Part shown: positions 53,009 through 61,361 of the stretch, in pieces
Layout: every line of letters starts with the position of its first letter
How positions within the stretch are numbered: position 1 is the first letter of the stretch
Assembly (NCBI GenBank): GCA_934149465.1
Contig: CAKPEZ010000001.1
Coordinates: forward strand, 1 to 64,000
From: an uncultured Bacilli bacterium
GTDB taxonomy: Bacteria; Bacillota_I; Bacilli_A; RF39; UBA660
Reading direction: 5' to 3'
DNA length: 64,000 nt
Position numbers and translations under genes: made by a program
Notes under the pieces: model-generated
Told to the model about the DNA's origin: nothing
Seen by the model: the letters and a program-made list of their open reading frames with translations, nothing else
The model's database searches: none

Positions 53009-54118
53009 ATGAAAACTGTAGTAATTGGAATGAGCGGTGGAGTGGATAGCTCTGTTGCCGCTATATTATTAAAAAATGAAGGCTATAATGTAATTGGCCT
53101 TTTTATGCGTAACTGGGATAGTAGCATAAATAATGACATCATGGGAAACCCTAATCTTAATAATGATATATGTCCACAAGAAAAAGATTATAATGACGCT
53201 AAAGCTGTATGCGATAAATTAAATATACCATTGCACAGAGTTGATTTTGTAAAAGAGTACTGGGATTATGTATTTACCTATTTCTTAGATGAATTAAAAA
53301 ATGGAAGAACTCCTAATCCAGATGTTATGTGTAATAAATATATTAAATTTGATTTCTTTGTAAAAGAAGCCAAAAAACTTGGTGCAGATTACATTGCAAC
53401 TGGTCATTATGCAAAATTGAAAGACGGGTATTTATATAAAGCATCAGATGAAAATAAGGATCAAAGTTATTTCTTAGCATATTTAAGCAAAGAACAATTG
53501 CAAAATGTTATTTTCCCATTAGGTGATATAGATAAAACGGAAGTAAGAAAAATTGCAGCTAAATATGGATTAATAACTGCCAATAAGAAAGACTCTACTG
53601 GAATATGCTTTATCGGTGAAAGAAATTTTTCTAAATTTTTACAAAATTACTTACCTGCTCAGGAAGGAAACATTGTAGAAATTGATACTGGTAAAACCAT
53701 CGGCCGACATATTGGGCTAATGTATTATACAATAGGCCAAAGAAAAGGATTAAACATCGGTGGCAATAATGATAAATTATACGTAGTTGGGAAAAATTTA
53801 CAAGATAATATCTTATATGTGTGTTTCGGCGATCAAAATAAATATTTATATTCCAATCACGCACTGCTTGAAAAATTTAATTACATTGACGATAGCAAAC
53901 CTGAAAATGTAAAATGTAAATTTAGATATAGGCAAAAAGATATAGAATGTAACAAAATAAATTATTTACCAAATAATTATGTTGAAATAAAATACGTAAA
54001 AACAAAATCAGTAACTCCAGGTCAAATATGCGTAATATATAATCAAAACGATAGGGTAGTGGGTGCTGGAATAATAAAAGACGTGTATATTGATGATCAA
54101 AAATTATGGTATTTATAA
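53009..54118 (+). CDS. mnmA: tRNA-specific 2-thiouridylase
   Basis: 369 aa. PP-loop ATP pyrophosphatase motif GMSGGVDSSVAA, catalytic cysteines in NPDVMCNKYIKF and STGICFIGER, DQSYFLAYL and the C-terminal GQICVIYN. It installs the s2U34 of tRNA Lys, Glu and Gln with sulfur from a cysteine desulfurase, which is not encoded nearby. TATAAT lies at 52985-52990. RBS ACGGTGATTAATT. Confidence 0.97.
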   Translation: MKTVVIGMSGGVDSSVAAILLKNEGYNVIGLFMRNWDSSINNDIMGNPNLNNDICPQEKDYNDAKAVCDKLNIPLHRVDFVKEYWDYVFTYFLDELKNGRTPNPDVMCNKYIKFDFFVKEAKKLGADYIATGHYAKLKDGYLYKASDENKDQSYFLAYLSKEQLQNVIFPLGDIDKTEVRKIAAKYGLITANKKDSTGICFIGERNFSKFLQNYLPAQEGNIVEIDTGKTIGRHIGLMYYTIGQRKGLNIGGNNDKLYVVGKNLQDNILYVCFGDQNKYLYSNHALLEKFNYIDDSKPENVKCKFRYRQKDIECNKINYLPNNYVEIKYVKTKSVTPGQICVIYNQNDRVVGAGIIKDVYIDDQKLWYL

Positions 54119-54128
54119 TTACATTTAC

Positions 54129-54156
54129 TTGACATATTTATTATAAATGATAAAAT
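54129..54156 (+). promoter_or_regulatory. Promoter of the HTH protein gene
   Basis: TTGACA (54129-54134), 16-base spacer, TAAAAT (54151-54156), 20 bases before the ATG. Confidence 0.72.
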
Positions 54157-54176
54157 AATATTAGGAGGAATAGGGA

Positions 54177-54956
54177 ATGAGCATAATTGAAAAACTTAAC
54201 TTAATTTTAAAAAAAGCTGGTATTTCGAAAGTAAATTTTGCAAAGTATTTAGGCGTTTCTAGACAAATGGTATATAATTATCTAGAAAACGATGATTTAA
54301 CAAAATGGCCTAAAGATAAAAAAGCTTCTCTATATAGATTATTAAGTGTAAATAGTGATGAAGAAATAGAAAATTTAGAAATAAATAATGAATTGATTGA
54401 AAGTGTTGAAAGTAAAATATTTACAACATCTAAGAAGGCAATAGCCAAAAAAGAGGAAACTATAGATATTTCTGGCTTTAAAAAAGAAGAGCAAGAAATG
54501 TTAAATGATATTGTATTTGCTTTAAAGGAAATCTTAAATGAAGATCGAACTCATAAATCACTAGCAACTATTACTTATGTATACAATTTACTTCAATCTA
54601 TGTCAACAAGTAAAGAAGTTAAATATATTTTAGCATACATTTCAAAAGCTGCCGGTTTTACAAAACCAACTATATATGAATATGAAGAAGAATATCAATT
54701 TGTTTTTGAAAGTTTAATGTATTCTGCTATGACCCTTTATAATAATGGTGGTGCTTCTAGAACTAAACTTGCAGAATCTCACCGTCGATGGGAAGCTGAA
54801 TTAGAACAAAAAAACGAGGAAAAACTTAGTCGTACACAAGAATTAAATTCTGCTAAAGTACAAGCACTGAAGGAACTTGGTTATAGCGAAATTAATGAAA
54901 AGAATGCTGGAGAAGTATTTGATAAAATTGCTGAAATTCAAGCAAGAAAAATATAA
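54177..54956 (+). CDS. HTH (XRE-like) DNA-binding protein
   Basis: 259 aa. The N-terminal helix-turn-helix ISKVNFAKYLGVSRQMVYNYLEND (about 17-40) is of the XRE/Cro type. The remainder is helical with no known effector domain: a middle region (about 105-200) and a charged coiled coil (about 200-250, AELEQKNEEKLSRTQELN). Strong RBS AGGAGGAATAGGGA. Monocistronic with its own promoter and a tight terminator. Target genes unknown. Confidence 0.8.
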   Translation: MSIIEKLNLILKKAGISKVNFAKYLGVSRQMVYNYLENDDLTKWPKDKKASLYRLLSVNSDEEIENLEINNELIESVESKIFTTSKKAIAKKEETIDISGFKKEEQEMLNDIVFALKEILNEDRTHKSLATITYVYNLLQSMSTSKEVKYILAYISKAAGFTKPTIYEYEEEYQFVFESLMYSAMTLYNNGGASRTKLAESHRRWEAELEQKNEEKLSRTQELNSAKVQALKELGYSEINEKNAGEVFDKIAEIQARKI

Positions 54957-54969
54957 TAAATAAATTAGG

Positions 54970-54997
54970 AAAAAATAGGGGAGTTCCCCTATTTTTT
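54970..54997 (+). terminator. Terminator of the HTH gene
   Basis: AAAAATAGGGGA/TCCCCTATTTTT with a very short loop, followed by T and A. Confidence 0.9.
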
Positions 54998-55110
54998 ATA
55001 TATGTTATTTTTGGAACGTAGTTGTACTATTATTTATAGTGATTTATCTTCAAAGCATATTGATAATTGATAATTGTGATAGTTTTTTTCAATTTTTCAT
55101 TTCAATTCAA

Positions 55111-55190
55111 TATTATAACTTTTCTTCAGAATTTTGGTTATTTGTTACTGTATTATAACTTTTCTTCAGAATTTTGGTTATTTGTTACTG
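55111..55190. repeat. 40-bp perfect tandem duplication
   Basis: The unit TATTATAACTTTTCTTCAGA plus 20 more bases occurs at 55111-55150 and identically at 55151-55190. There are only two copies and no spacer, so it is not CRISPR; identity suggests a recent slippage event. Confidence 0.97.
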
Positions 55191-55260
55191 TAACGCTTTT
55201 AAATGTTGATGATTTTTCTAGCTCTGAAACAAAATTTAATGAAGAATAATATAGTTATTA

Positions 55261-55287
55261 AAAAAACAATAATTGATATTGTTTTTT
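55261..55287 (+). terminator. Hairpin with T-run
   Basis: AAAAAACAAT/ATTGTTTTTT with loop AATTGAT, followed by ATTTTTTT. It would end a transcript from the duplication region, though no gene is evident there. Confidence 0.65.
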
Positions 55288-55380
55288 ATTTTTTTATGTT
55301 ACAATATACTTGTATTTAAGAGAAGTTTTTTTATAGCTTATAAGTTCCTATAATATATATTATGTTAACTTCCAAAATTA

Positions 55381-56763
55381 TTATGAAATTTTATTTATTA
55401 TATCATTTAGGATATTAGTAAATTCTTTTTGAATCTTCTTTAATCTGTGCTTGCTTTTACCTTCATAACGCATAGTTAAGTTGGGACCAGTATTAGATGG
55501 TCTTATTAAGGCGAATCCGTCTTTAAAGATAATTTTTACGCCATCAATAGTGCTTATTCGATATTTTCTATTAAGAGCATAATCAATTACACCACTTATA
55601 ATAGCATCTTTTTGTGACTCTTTAACTGTTAATTTTAATTCACGTGTATTATAATATTTTTTTACATAGTCATGCATCTTACTTAATTTTATATCTGTAT
55701 TTGAAAGAATTTCTATTATTCTTAATGCTGCATATATTCCATCATCATACCCTGGCCAACGATCCTGGAAAAATAGGTGACCAGATAATTCACCACCAAA
55801 TGGAATTTTATCGGTAACCATTTTTTCACGCATAAATGAGTTACCAGTTCTATAACATATTGGCTCAATTCCATAATTAACTAATGCTTCATCCAATGCT
55901 TTCGTGCATTTCACATCAAATAATCCTTTTCTTGGAGAAACTTTATCTTTTATGAAATACCAAACAATAATCATAAGATTATCTATATCTATCATCCTGC
56001 CACGATCATCAACTACCCCTACTCTATCACCATCTCCATCAAAAGCAACTCCAATATCAGCTTTTTCTTCAAGAACTTTTTTCTTTAAATCTTCCATGTT
56101 TTTTTCAACTGAGGGATCAGGATGATGATTTGGAAAATTAGGATCAGATGTGTCATATAAACCGATTTCATCTATATCAAAGGCATTAAATATTTGTTCA
56201 GCTATAATAGAAGTCGTTCCGTTTCCACAATCATATACAATTTTAAGCGGCCTAGAGCCAAGATTAATACTAGAAGTAATTAAGTTAAAATATTCGCCTC
56301 TTACACTTTTATTAATGATTAATTCGCCCTGTCCTTCATTAAAATCTCCTTTTTCAATAACATCATATATTTTGCTTATTCCATCACCAAAAGTATTGTA
56401 TTTACCATTATAGGATACTTTAAAGCCATTATATTCTTTAGGATTATGTGAAGCAGTGATCATTATATAAGATTTTACTTTTAGTAAATCAGCAGCAAAG
56501 TAACACATAGGCGTAGTTACTAATCCTATATTTACTACATCAATTCCAGTAGATAAAATACCGTCTATTAAGTAATTTTTTATTATTTTAGAAGATTCTC
56601 TATTATCGTATCCAACAATAGTCGTCTGTTTATTTAAACCCTTTAAAATCGTTCCTATTCCCTTACCAATTAAATATGATACATCTTCGTTTAAATCTTT
56701 CTCCCAAATTCCTCTAATATCATAAGCCCTAAAAATATCTTTGCTGATATTAATTTCTTTCAC
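55381..56763 (-). CDS. Phosphomannomutase/phosphoglucomutase
   Basis: 460 aa, alpha-D-phosphohexomutase family. Active serine in MITASHNPKEYNGFK, metal loop VAFDGDGDRVGV, sugar-binding GGELSGHLFF and phosphate-binding RPSNTGPNLTMRYE. GELSGH is typical of PMM/PGM (AlgC-type) enzymes rather than GlmM, which has GEQSGH. Supplies glucose-1-P or mannose-1-P for envelope sugars. It overlaps xerD by 14 bases and is cotranscribed with it. Confidence 0.92.
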   Translation of the reverse strand: MKEINISKDIFRAYDIRGIWEKDLNEDVSYLIGKGIGTILKGLNKQTTIVGYDNRESSKIIKNYLIDGILSTGIDVVNIGLVTTPMCYFAADLLKVKSYIMITASHNPKEYNGFKVSYNGKYNTFGDGISKIYDVIEKGDFNEGQGELIINKSVRGEYFNLITSSINLGSRPLKIVYDCGNGTTSIIAEQIFNAFDIDEIGLYDTSDPNFPNHHPDPSVEKNMEDLKKKVLEEKADIGVAFDGDGDRVGVVDDRGRMIDIDNLMIIVWYFIKDKVSPRKGLFDVKCTKALDEALVNYGIEPICYRTGNSFMREKMVTDKIPFGGELSGHLFFQDRWPGYDDGIYAALRIIEILSNTDIKLSKMHDYVKKYYNTRELKLTVKESQKDAIISGVIDYALNRKYRISTIDGVKIIFKDGFALIRPSNTGPNLTMRYEGKSKHRLKKIQKEFTNILNDIINKIS

Positions 56764-57706
56764 TTTTTATTCCTTCTTTCTTTTTCGTTCCATGTGGATG
56801 AAAAGCGAGATAATCTTCTTCTAATTTTTCCATTCCAACGTGAGTATATATACCAGTTGTAGAAATATCACTATGTCCAAGTAATTCTTGTATTATTCTC
56901 AAATCTGCGCCATTATTTAGTAGATGGGTAGCAAATGTATGCCTTAACGTATGTGGAGTTATTTTTTTATTTATTTTCTTAATTGAAGCTTGTTCTTTTA
57001 TTACATTAAAAATAGTTACACGACTAATCTTTTCACCATGATTATTAAGAAATAAATAGTCATTTATTTTTCCTTTTTTTATTAAAGAATTTCTATATGA
57101 ATCAATATATAAAAGAATATATTTAAATGCAACATCTCCTATTGGAACAATACGTTCTTTACTTCCTTTACCATAGCACCGTACGATTTGTTCCGTAGTT
57201 ATAATATTATTAAGGCGCAAATTACATATTTCTGATACACGAAGACCTGTCGCATACATTAATTCTAAAATTGCTTTATTTCGATAATCATATGGTGTTT
57301 TTAAATCGATATCAAGCAATTTTTCTACTTCATCAACAGATAAAACTGTAGGAAGTTTTCTATAATAAGATGGAAGATCTATTCCTATAGATATATCTGT
57401 ATTATTATTTTCAATTGCAAAGTAATGATGAAAATTTTTTATTGAAGAAAGTTTTCTAGATAGTGAAGTAATTGAATAGTTTTTATCATTAAGATAAGAT
57501 AAATATGAAATAATATCTTTTGTATCTAGATCATATATTTTTTTCTTTTTTAAAACATTATTGCAATACTCTAAATAATTAAATAGATCGTATAAATAAG
57601 ACTTTATTGAGCTTTCACTCAAATTTTTATCTATTAATAAATAACGTTTATATTCTGAAAGCAAAATATCATAATGTTTAGATATATATATACCGTTGCC
57701 ATTCAT
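56750..57706 (-). CDS. xerD: Tyrosine recombinase XerD/XerC
   Basis: 318 aa. A SAM-like N-terminal DNA-binding domain (about 10-100) precedes the catalytic domain with all six residues: TGLRVSE (Arg), GKGSKERIVP (Lys), HTLRHTFATHLL (His-x-x-Arg), LGHSDISTT (His) and IYTHV (Tyr). It resolves chromosome dimers at dif. About 20 residues longer than the usual 295-300, mostly at the N-terminus. XerD rather than XerC is chosen because spoIIM and a phosphomutase are near, as in Bacillus; sequence alone cannot settle it. Confidence 0.92.
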   Translation of the reverse strand: MNGNGIYISKHYDILLSEYKRYLLIDKNLSESSIKSYLYDLFNYLEYCNNVLKKKKIYDLDTKDIISYLSYLNDKNYSITSLSRKLSSIKNFHHYFAIENNNTDISIGIDLPSYYRKLPTVLSVDEVEKLLDIDLKTPYDYRNKAILELMYATGLRVSEICNLRLNNIITTEQIVRCYGKGSKERIVPIGDVAFKYILLYIDSYRNSLIKKGKINDYLFLNNHGEKISRVTIFNVIKEQASIKKINKKITPHTLRHTFATHLLNNGADLRIIQELLGHSDISTTGIYTHVGMEKLEEDYLAFHPHGTKKKEGIKSERN

Positions 57707-57812
57707 CTATACCACCCTATTATAATTATAACATGGAATATTTATTTTTTTAAGATCTATTTTCAAAATTATGAATTTCTGATAAAATAGTAAAAAGAAA
57801 GGTTTTGATAGT

Positions 57813-59018
57813 ATGCAAGAATTACTAGCAAGTAGTCTAAGACCAACTTGTTTAGACGAAGTGATTGGACAAAAACATTTAATTGGTGAAGGAAAAATTT
57901 TAACAAATTTAGTAAAAAATAAAAAAATATTTTCCATGATATTATATGGAAAACCTGGAATAGGAAAAACTTCTATTGCTAAAGCTATGGTTAATGAATT
58001 GGGATTAAAATACCGTGAATTAAATGCAGTTATAAATAATAAGAAAGATTTTGATATTGTTGTAGAAGAGGCTAAGTTATATGGTAATATTATTTTAATA
58101 ATGGATGAAATTCATAGATTAAATAAGGATAAACAAGATTTACTTTTGCCTGTATTAGAAAGTGGACTTATTACTCTAATTGGAATGACTACTTCTAATC
58201 CATTTCATAGTATCAATCCAGCTATTAGAAGTAGATGCCAGCTACTGGAGTTAAGGGAGTTAGAATATGATGATATATTATTAGGGGTAAAACGCGCAAC
58301 AAAATCAGAAATTTTGAAAGGAATTATTATTAATGATGAGACTATTAAATATATTGCTAGTATTTCAGGCAGTGATTTAAGATATGCCTATAATTTGTTA
58401 GAAGTTGCTTACTACGCTAGTAATGATAAGAAAATAGATTTAGAATTAATAAAAAGTATAAATACTAAAAGGAATTTCTTTTTTGATAAAAATGAAGATG
58501 GATATTATAATGTTTTGAGTGCATTTCAAAAATCAATTAGAGGAAGTGATGTTAATGCTTCCCTACATTACTTAGGAAGGCTTATTGCTGCAGAAGATTT
58601 AGAAATAATTCACCGTAGATTGAGTGTTATAGTTTATGAAGATATTGGATTAGCTAATCCTAGCATGGGGCCTAAAGTAATGGCTGCTATTAGTGCATCA
58701 GAAAGACTTGGCCTGCCAGAAGCAAGAATACCATTAAGCGAAATAGTAATAGAACTTGCTCTTTCACCAAAGTCTAATAGTGCCGAAAGTGCAATCGATT
58801 TAGTTTTGTCCGATATAGAAAAAGGCATTATAGGAGATGTACCAGATCACTTAAAAAATCCCTCTCCAGATTATAAATATCCACATGATTATCCTAATTC
58901 ATATGTAAAACAGCAATATTTACCAGATAAATTAAAAGGAAGAATATATTATAAGCCTAAAAATAATAAAAACGAACTAATGCTAAAAGAAATTTTAGAT
59001 AAACTTAATAAAATGTAA
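57813..59018 (+). CDS. rarA: Replication-associated recombination protein RarA (MgsA)
   Basis: 401-aa AAA+ ATPase. Start MQELLASSLRPTCLDEVIGQKHLIGEGK, Walker A YGKPGIGKTSIA, Walker B LIMDEIHRL, sensor 1 GMTTSNPFHSINPAIRSRC. The C-terminal tetramerisation part has ARIPLSEIVIELALSPKSN and PDHLKNPSPDYKYPHD. It acts at stalled forks. The first residues lack the Pro-rich SSB-like tip of other RarA proteins. The rarA-tcdA neighbourhood matches Bacillus yrvN-yrvM. RBS AAAGAAAGG. Confidence 0.96.
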   Translation: MQELLASSLRPTCLDEVIGQKHLIGEGKILTNLVKNKKIFSMILYGKPGIGKTSIAKAMVNELGLKYRELNAVINNKKDFDIVVEEAKLYGNIILIMDEIHRLNKDKQDLLLPVLESGLITLIGMTTSNPFHSINPAIRSRCQLLELRELEYDDILLGVKRATKSEILKGIIINDETIKYIASISGSDLRYAYNLLEVAYYASNDKKIDLELIKSINTKRNFFFDKNEDGYYNVLSAFQKSIRGSDVNASLHYLGRLIAAEDLEIIHRRLSVIVYEDIGLANPSMGPKVMAAISASERLGLPEARIPLSEIVIELALSPKSNSAESAIDLVLSDIEKGIIGDVPDHLKNPSPDYKYPHDYPNSYVKQQYLPDKLKGRIYYKPKNNKNELMLKEILDKLNKM

Positions 59019-59052
59019 AAGGAAGGATATTACTTAATTATCCTTCCTTTAA
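59017..59052. terminator. Bidirectional terminator between rarA and tcdA
   Basis: AAAGGAAGGATA (59018-59029) pairs perfectly with TATCCTTCCTTT (59039-59050) between convergent genes; it includes the tcdA stop. Confidence 0.88.
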
Positions 59053-59727
59053 TATATCATTTATTATGTAACTAGCGCATAACATTCCTGCCACGCTAGG
59101 AACAAAGCTAGTAGAACCAATTATTGTTGAATCATCACTTTTTACACAACGTTCAGTTGAAGAAACAACCATTATTTTTCCTTTCAAATGTTCATCATTA
59201 GCCCATTTTCGCATTACTTTGGCTAATTTATCGTAATTAGTTTTTTTCAATTCTGTAATTTCTAATAATTGAGGATTAAACTTATTCCCAGTTCCCATAC
59301 AAGAAATGAATTTAATTTTTTTAGATAAACAAGTCTTTATAATGCACTTTTTAGCATTAACATTATCACATGCATCAATGACATAGTCAGTATCATCATC
59401 AATTAAATTATTCACATTGTTTTCATTTAGAAAAGTATTTTTTGTAATTAACTCACTCTTGGGATTTATTAATTTTGCTCGTTTTAATATAGCATCAGTT
59501 TTTAACATTCCAATATTACTGTGATCAGTTATAATTTGTCTATTTAGGTTAGTAATATCAATGGTATCGTAATCAATTACTGTAATATTAATAAGACCTG
59601 ATCTTATAAGAGCTTCTACTACGTACCCACCTACTCCACCTACACCTACTACAACAATCTTTTTAGTCTGTAATTTGTGAAATTTTTCTTTTCCTATCAA
59701 TTTAACAAAACGTAAGAACTGTTCCAA
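59038..59727 (-). CDS. tcdA: tRNA threonylcarbamoyladenosine dehydratase
   Basis: 229 aa, E1-like ThiF/MoeB fold. VVVGVGGVGGYVVEALIRSG is the nucleotide-binding loop, then VIDYDTIDITNLNRQI, IDACDNVNAKKCII, GTGNKFNPQLLEI and STSFVPSVAGML. It dehydrates t6A37 to cyclic t6A. The TTG at 59727 is taken as the start because GAGGTGATAAAA precedes it and the protein then begins EQFLRFVKLIG as in the family. Upstream in-frame codons overlap the 6S RNA. Probably read through from 6S. Confidence 0.93.
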   Translation of the reverse strand: MEQFLRFVKLIGKEKFHKLQTKKIVVVGVGGVGGYVVEALIRSGLINITVIDYDTIDITNLNRQIITDHSNIGMLKTDAILKRAKLINPKSELITKNTFLNENNVNNLIDDDTDYVIDACDNVNAKKCIIKTCLSKKIKFISCMGTGNKFNPQLLEITELKKTNYDKLAKVMRKWANDEHLKGKIMVVSSTERCVKSDDSTIIGSTSFVPSVAGMLCASYIINDILKEG

Positions 59728-59744
59728 TTTTATCACCTCAAATA

Positions 59745-59927
59745 AAAAAATACCCAAAAGAGCGGTCCCGGATAGATAAAACCCGCGCTTTAACACAGGT
59801 GGGCATCACAAGAAATTAATTAGGATCCCGTAGGCAGTGCTACGATCTTCAACACATAAAATCTATTAGATTCCCTTATATCTACTTAGTCGGTTTTATA
59901 CTAAGGATTTTCGCATCTTTCAGGTAC
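59745..59927 (-). ncRNA. ssrS: 6S RNA
   Basis: About 183 nt that inhibits SigA RNA polymerase in stationary phase. The 5' AAAGTACC and 3' GGGTATTTT ends pair, followed inside by AAAGATGCG with CGCTCTTT, which gives the long closing stem. CTTAGT/ACTAAG and GATCGTAG/CTACGGGATC form hairpins, and TGATGCCCACCTGTG lies on the 3' side as in firmicute 6S RNAs. TATAAT (59932-59937) sits in front. Position just before tcdA (yrvM), next to rarA, is the Bacillus bsrA context. No other RNA class fits better. Confidence 0.8.
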
Positions 59928-59931
59928 TTTA

Positions 59932-59960
59932 ATTATAGCATAATATTTTTAATTTGCCTA
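59932..59960 (-). promoter_or_regulatory. Promoter of 6S RNA
   Basis: On the minus strand TAGGCA (59955-59960), 17-base spacer, TATAAT (59932-59937); transcript start near 59926. Confidence 0.7.
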
Positions 59961-59980
59961 GGATTTACTGTTAAGTTTAC

Positions 59981-60014
59981 AAAAAAAGAATAAGCATTAT
60001 TTTTTGCTTATTCT
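59981..60014 (-). terminator. Terminator of the cdaA-cdaR operon
   Basis: The minus strand reads AGAATAAGCA, loop AAAAATAA, TGCTTATTCT, then seven T. The 5' arm lies in the last codons of cdaR. Confidence 0.9.
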
Positions 60015-61361
60015 AATTTTAATTTTTGTTGTTTTAGGCGTATAATTTACCTTTACTTCATCTCCACTTACAACTACATCAACTTCATGATCACCAATAC
60101 CAAGGCCAGATAAATCAACAGTTGCCTTAATTGTAGATGTATCTAAATTATCAAGAACTGATTTTGTGCCTTTTAATATAACAGATGTCTCTACATCATT
60201 TCTACTAATAGCAGTCGCTTTATAGTTTGAATCAAGATTATTATATTCAATTTGAATTCCAGATACTTCAGTAGTTACTTCAGTATCTAAAGATATCTTA
60301 ACAACCGTAGAAGACTCAGATATATATCTAATACCAGAAGGTTTAGTAAGTAAAGCATTAAATTCTTTGGAAGAACTCATACCAGAAACATCAACTGTTA
60401 TTGGAATAAATTGTAAATTATTAATTACATCTTCATCTCCATAAACAGTAACTTTAGTAACTGACGTGCTTATAGAACTAATTGCCTTACCAAATTCAAC
60501 ATTTCCAGAAGGTATTATTTTAATTGGTAATTCTTTACTTGGGGAAATTATACTAATTGTTGCAGTGACTTCGTTTGGAACCATTTCTACATCAACGACA
60601 TTTCCCTTATTATCATATGCAACTAAAGGCACATTTTTTAAAGTAGAAATTCCAACACTAGGTTCAATAATATTACTAACATCGACCAAGGCCTTAACTG
60701 TGGAAACTTTTTCTAAAACATGCTCAGCGCCTTTAATTATAATATCTTTATCATCAATAGAAACATTAGAAATAGATAGTTTAGAATCAATTTTGTCTTG
60801 ATTTAACACATCTACATTAACTGTTCTAGTTTCAGACAATTTTGGATAAATTGTGATATTGGCAGTTGAAGGATCTACTTTATAATCGATAGATGTAATA
60901 GCGTTCTCATAAGTTAAATTTACTTTATGAGTTCCTATTCCCAAATCTGATATATCAACAGTGATTGCTTTATTTGAAAGCTGTTTTGCTAAGAAAAGAT
61001 CCACTTTTCTACCAATAAGAACTACATCAGCTTCCTTAGGAAGACCTTCAACAACATAAGCTTCGCTATTATATATTGCTTCAACTTTTTGATTATATAA
61101 AACTTCCGCATTAGTTTCTATTAACACTATGCTTTTACTATCAACTAAAAAGAAAAACAATATTGCAAGGATTAGAGAAACAAATGTTAAAGTATTTTTT
61201 TTCATTAGAAATTGTTCAAATTTCATTCCATTTTTATTAGAATTTTCTGTAAACATTAAAATCAATTTAGTTACGGGAACAATAATGAAACGATCTACAA
61301 AGTTAATTATTCCTAAAACAATCCTTTTTAATGCTAAACAGAATTTTTTAATAATTTTCAT
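59997..61361 (-). CDS. cdaR: CdaA regulatory protein CdaR (YbbR domains)
   Basis: 454 aa. A cytosolic start, then one transmembrane helix (about 57-75, TLTFVSLILAILFFFLV), then extracytoplasmic YbbR repeats: each has a GLP or LPIKI-like turn and a V-D-(L/V)-S-x-(L/I) strand (VDISDLGIGTH, VDVSNI, VDVSGM, VDLSGLGIGDH). It binds CdaA and tunes c-di-AMP output. ATG 61361 follows AAGGAGGTTGATTCTG and overlaps the cdaA end by 14 bases; the open frame upstream is part of cdaA. glmM does not follow. Confidence 0.93.
   Translation of the reverse strand: MKIIKKFCLALKRIVLGIINFVDRFIIVPVTKLILMFTENSNKNGMKFEQFLMKKNTLTFVSLILAILFFFLVDSKSIVLIETNAEVLYNQKVEAIYNSEAYVVEGLPKEADVVLIGRKVDLFLAKQLSNKAITVDISDLGIGTHKVNLTYENAITSIDYKVDPSTANITIYPKLSETRTVNVDVLNQDKIDSKLSISNVSIDDKDIIIKGAEHVLEKVSTVKALVDVSNIIEPSVGISTLKNVPLVAYDNKGNVVDVEMVPNEVTATISIISPSKELPIKIIPSGNVEFGKAISSISTSVTKVTVYGDEDVINNLQFIPITVDVSGMSSSKEFNALLTKPSGIRYISESSTVVKISLDTEVTTEVSGIQIEYNNLDSNYKATAISRNDVETSVILKGTKSVLDNLDTSTIKATVDLSGLGIGDHEVDVVVSGDEVKVNYTPKTTKIKIRISKK

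Larger units (their letters stand above)
54998..55380. other. Gene-poor stretch with tandem duplication
   Basis: The 380 bases between the HTH terminator and the phosphohexomutase hold no gene with a clear start. They contain a 40-bp perfect tandem duplication (55111-55190) and a hairpin with T-run (55261-55287). Collapsing the duplication restores a longer open frame ending KFNEE at 55246-55248, but it has no ribosome site. Confidence 0.8.

Noticed and set aside
55111..55190. Repeat as a CRISPR array
   Set aside because: Only two copies with no spacer and no cas genes; it is a tandem duplication.
55067..55249. 60-codon ORF across the duplication
   Set aside because: TTG start without a ribosome site; the frame exists only because of the second repeat copy.
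55381..56763. GlmM as the third gene of a cdaA-cdaR-glmM operon
   Set aside because: It has GELSGH and AlgC-type length, lies about 3 kb away, and rarA, tcdA and 6S stand between.
59745..59927. tmRNA, SRP RNA or RNase P RNA
   Set aside because: No tRNA-like ends or tag ORF, no SRP Alu/S-domain signature, and too short for RNase P; closing stem and context fit 6S.
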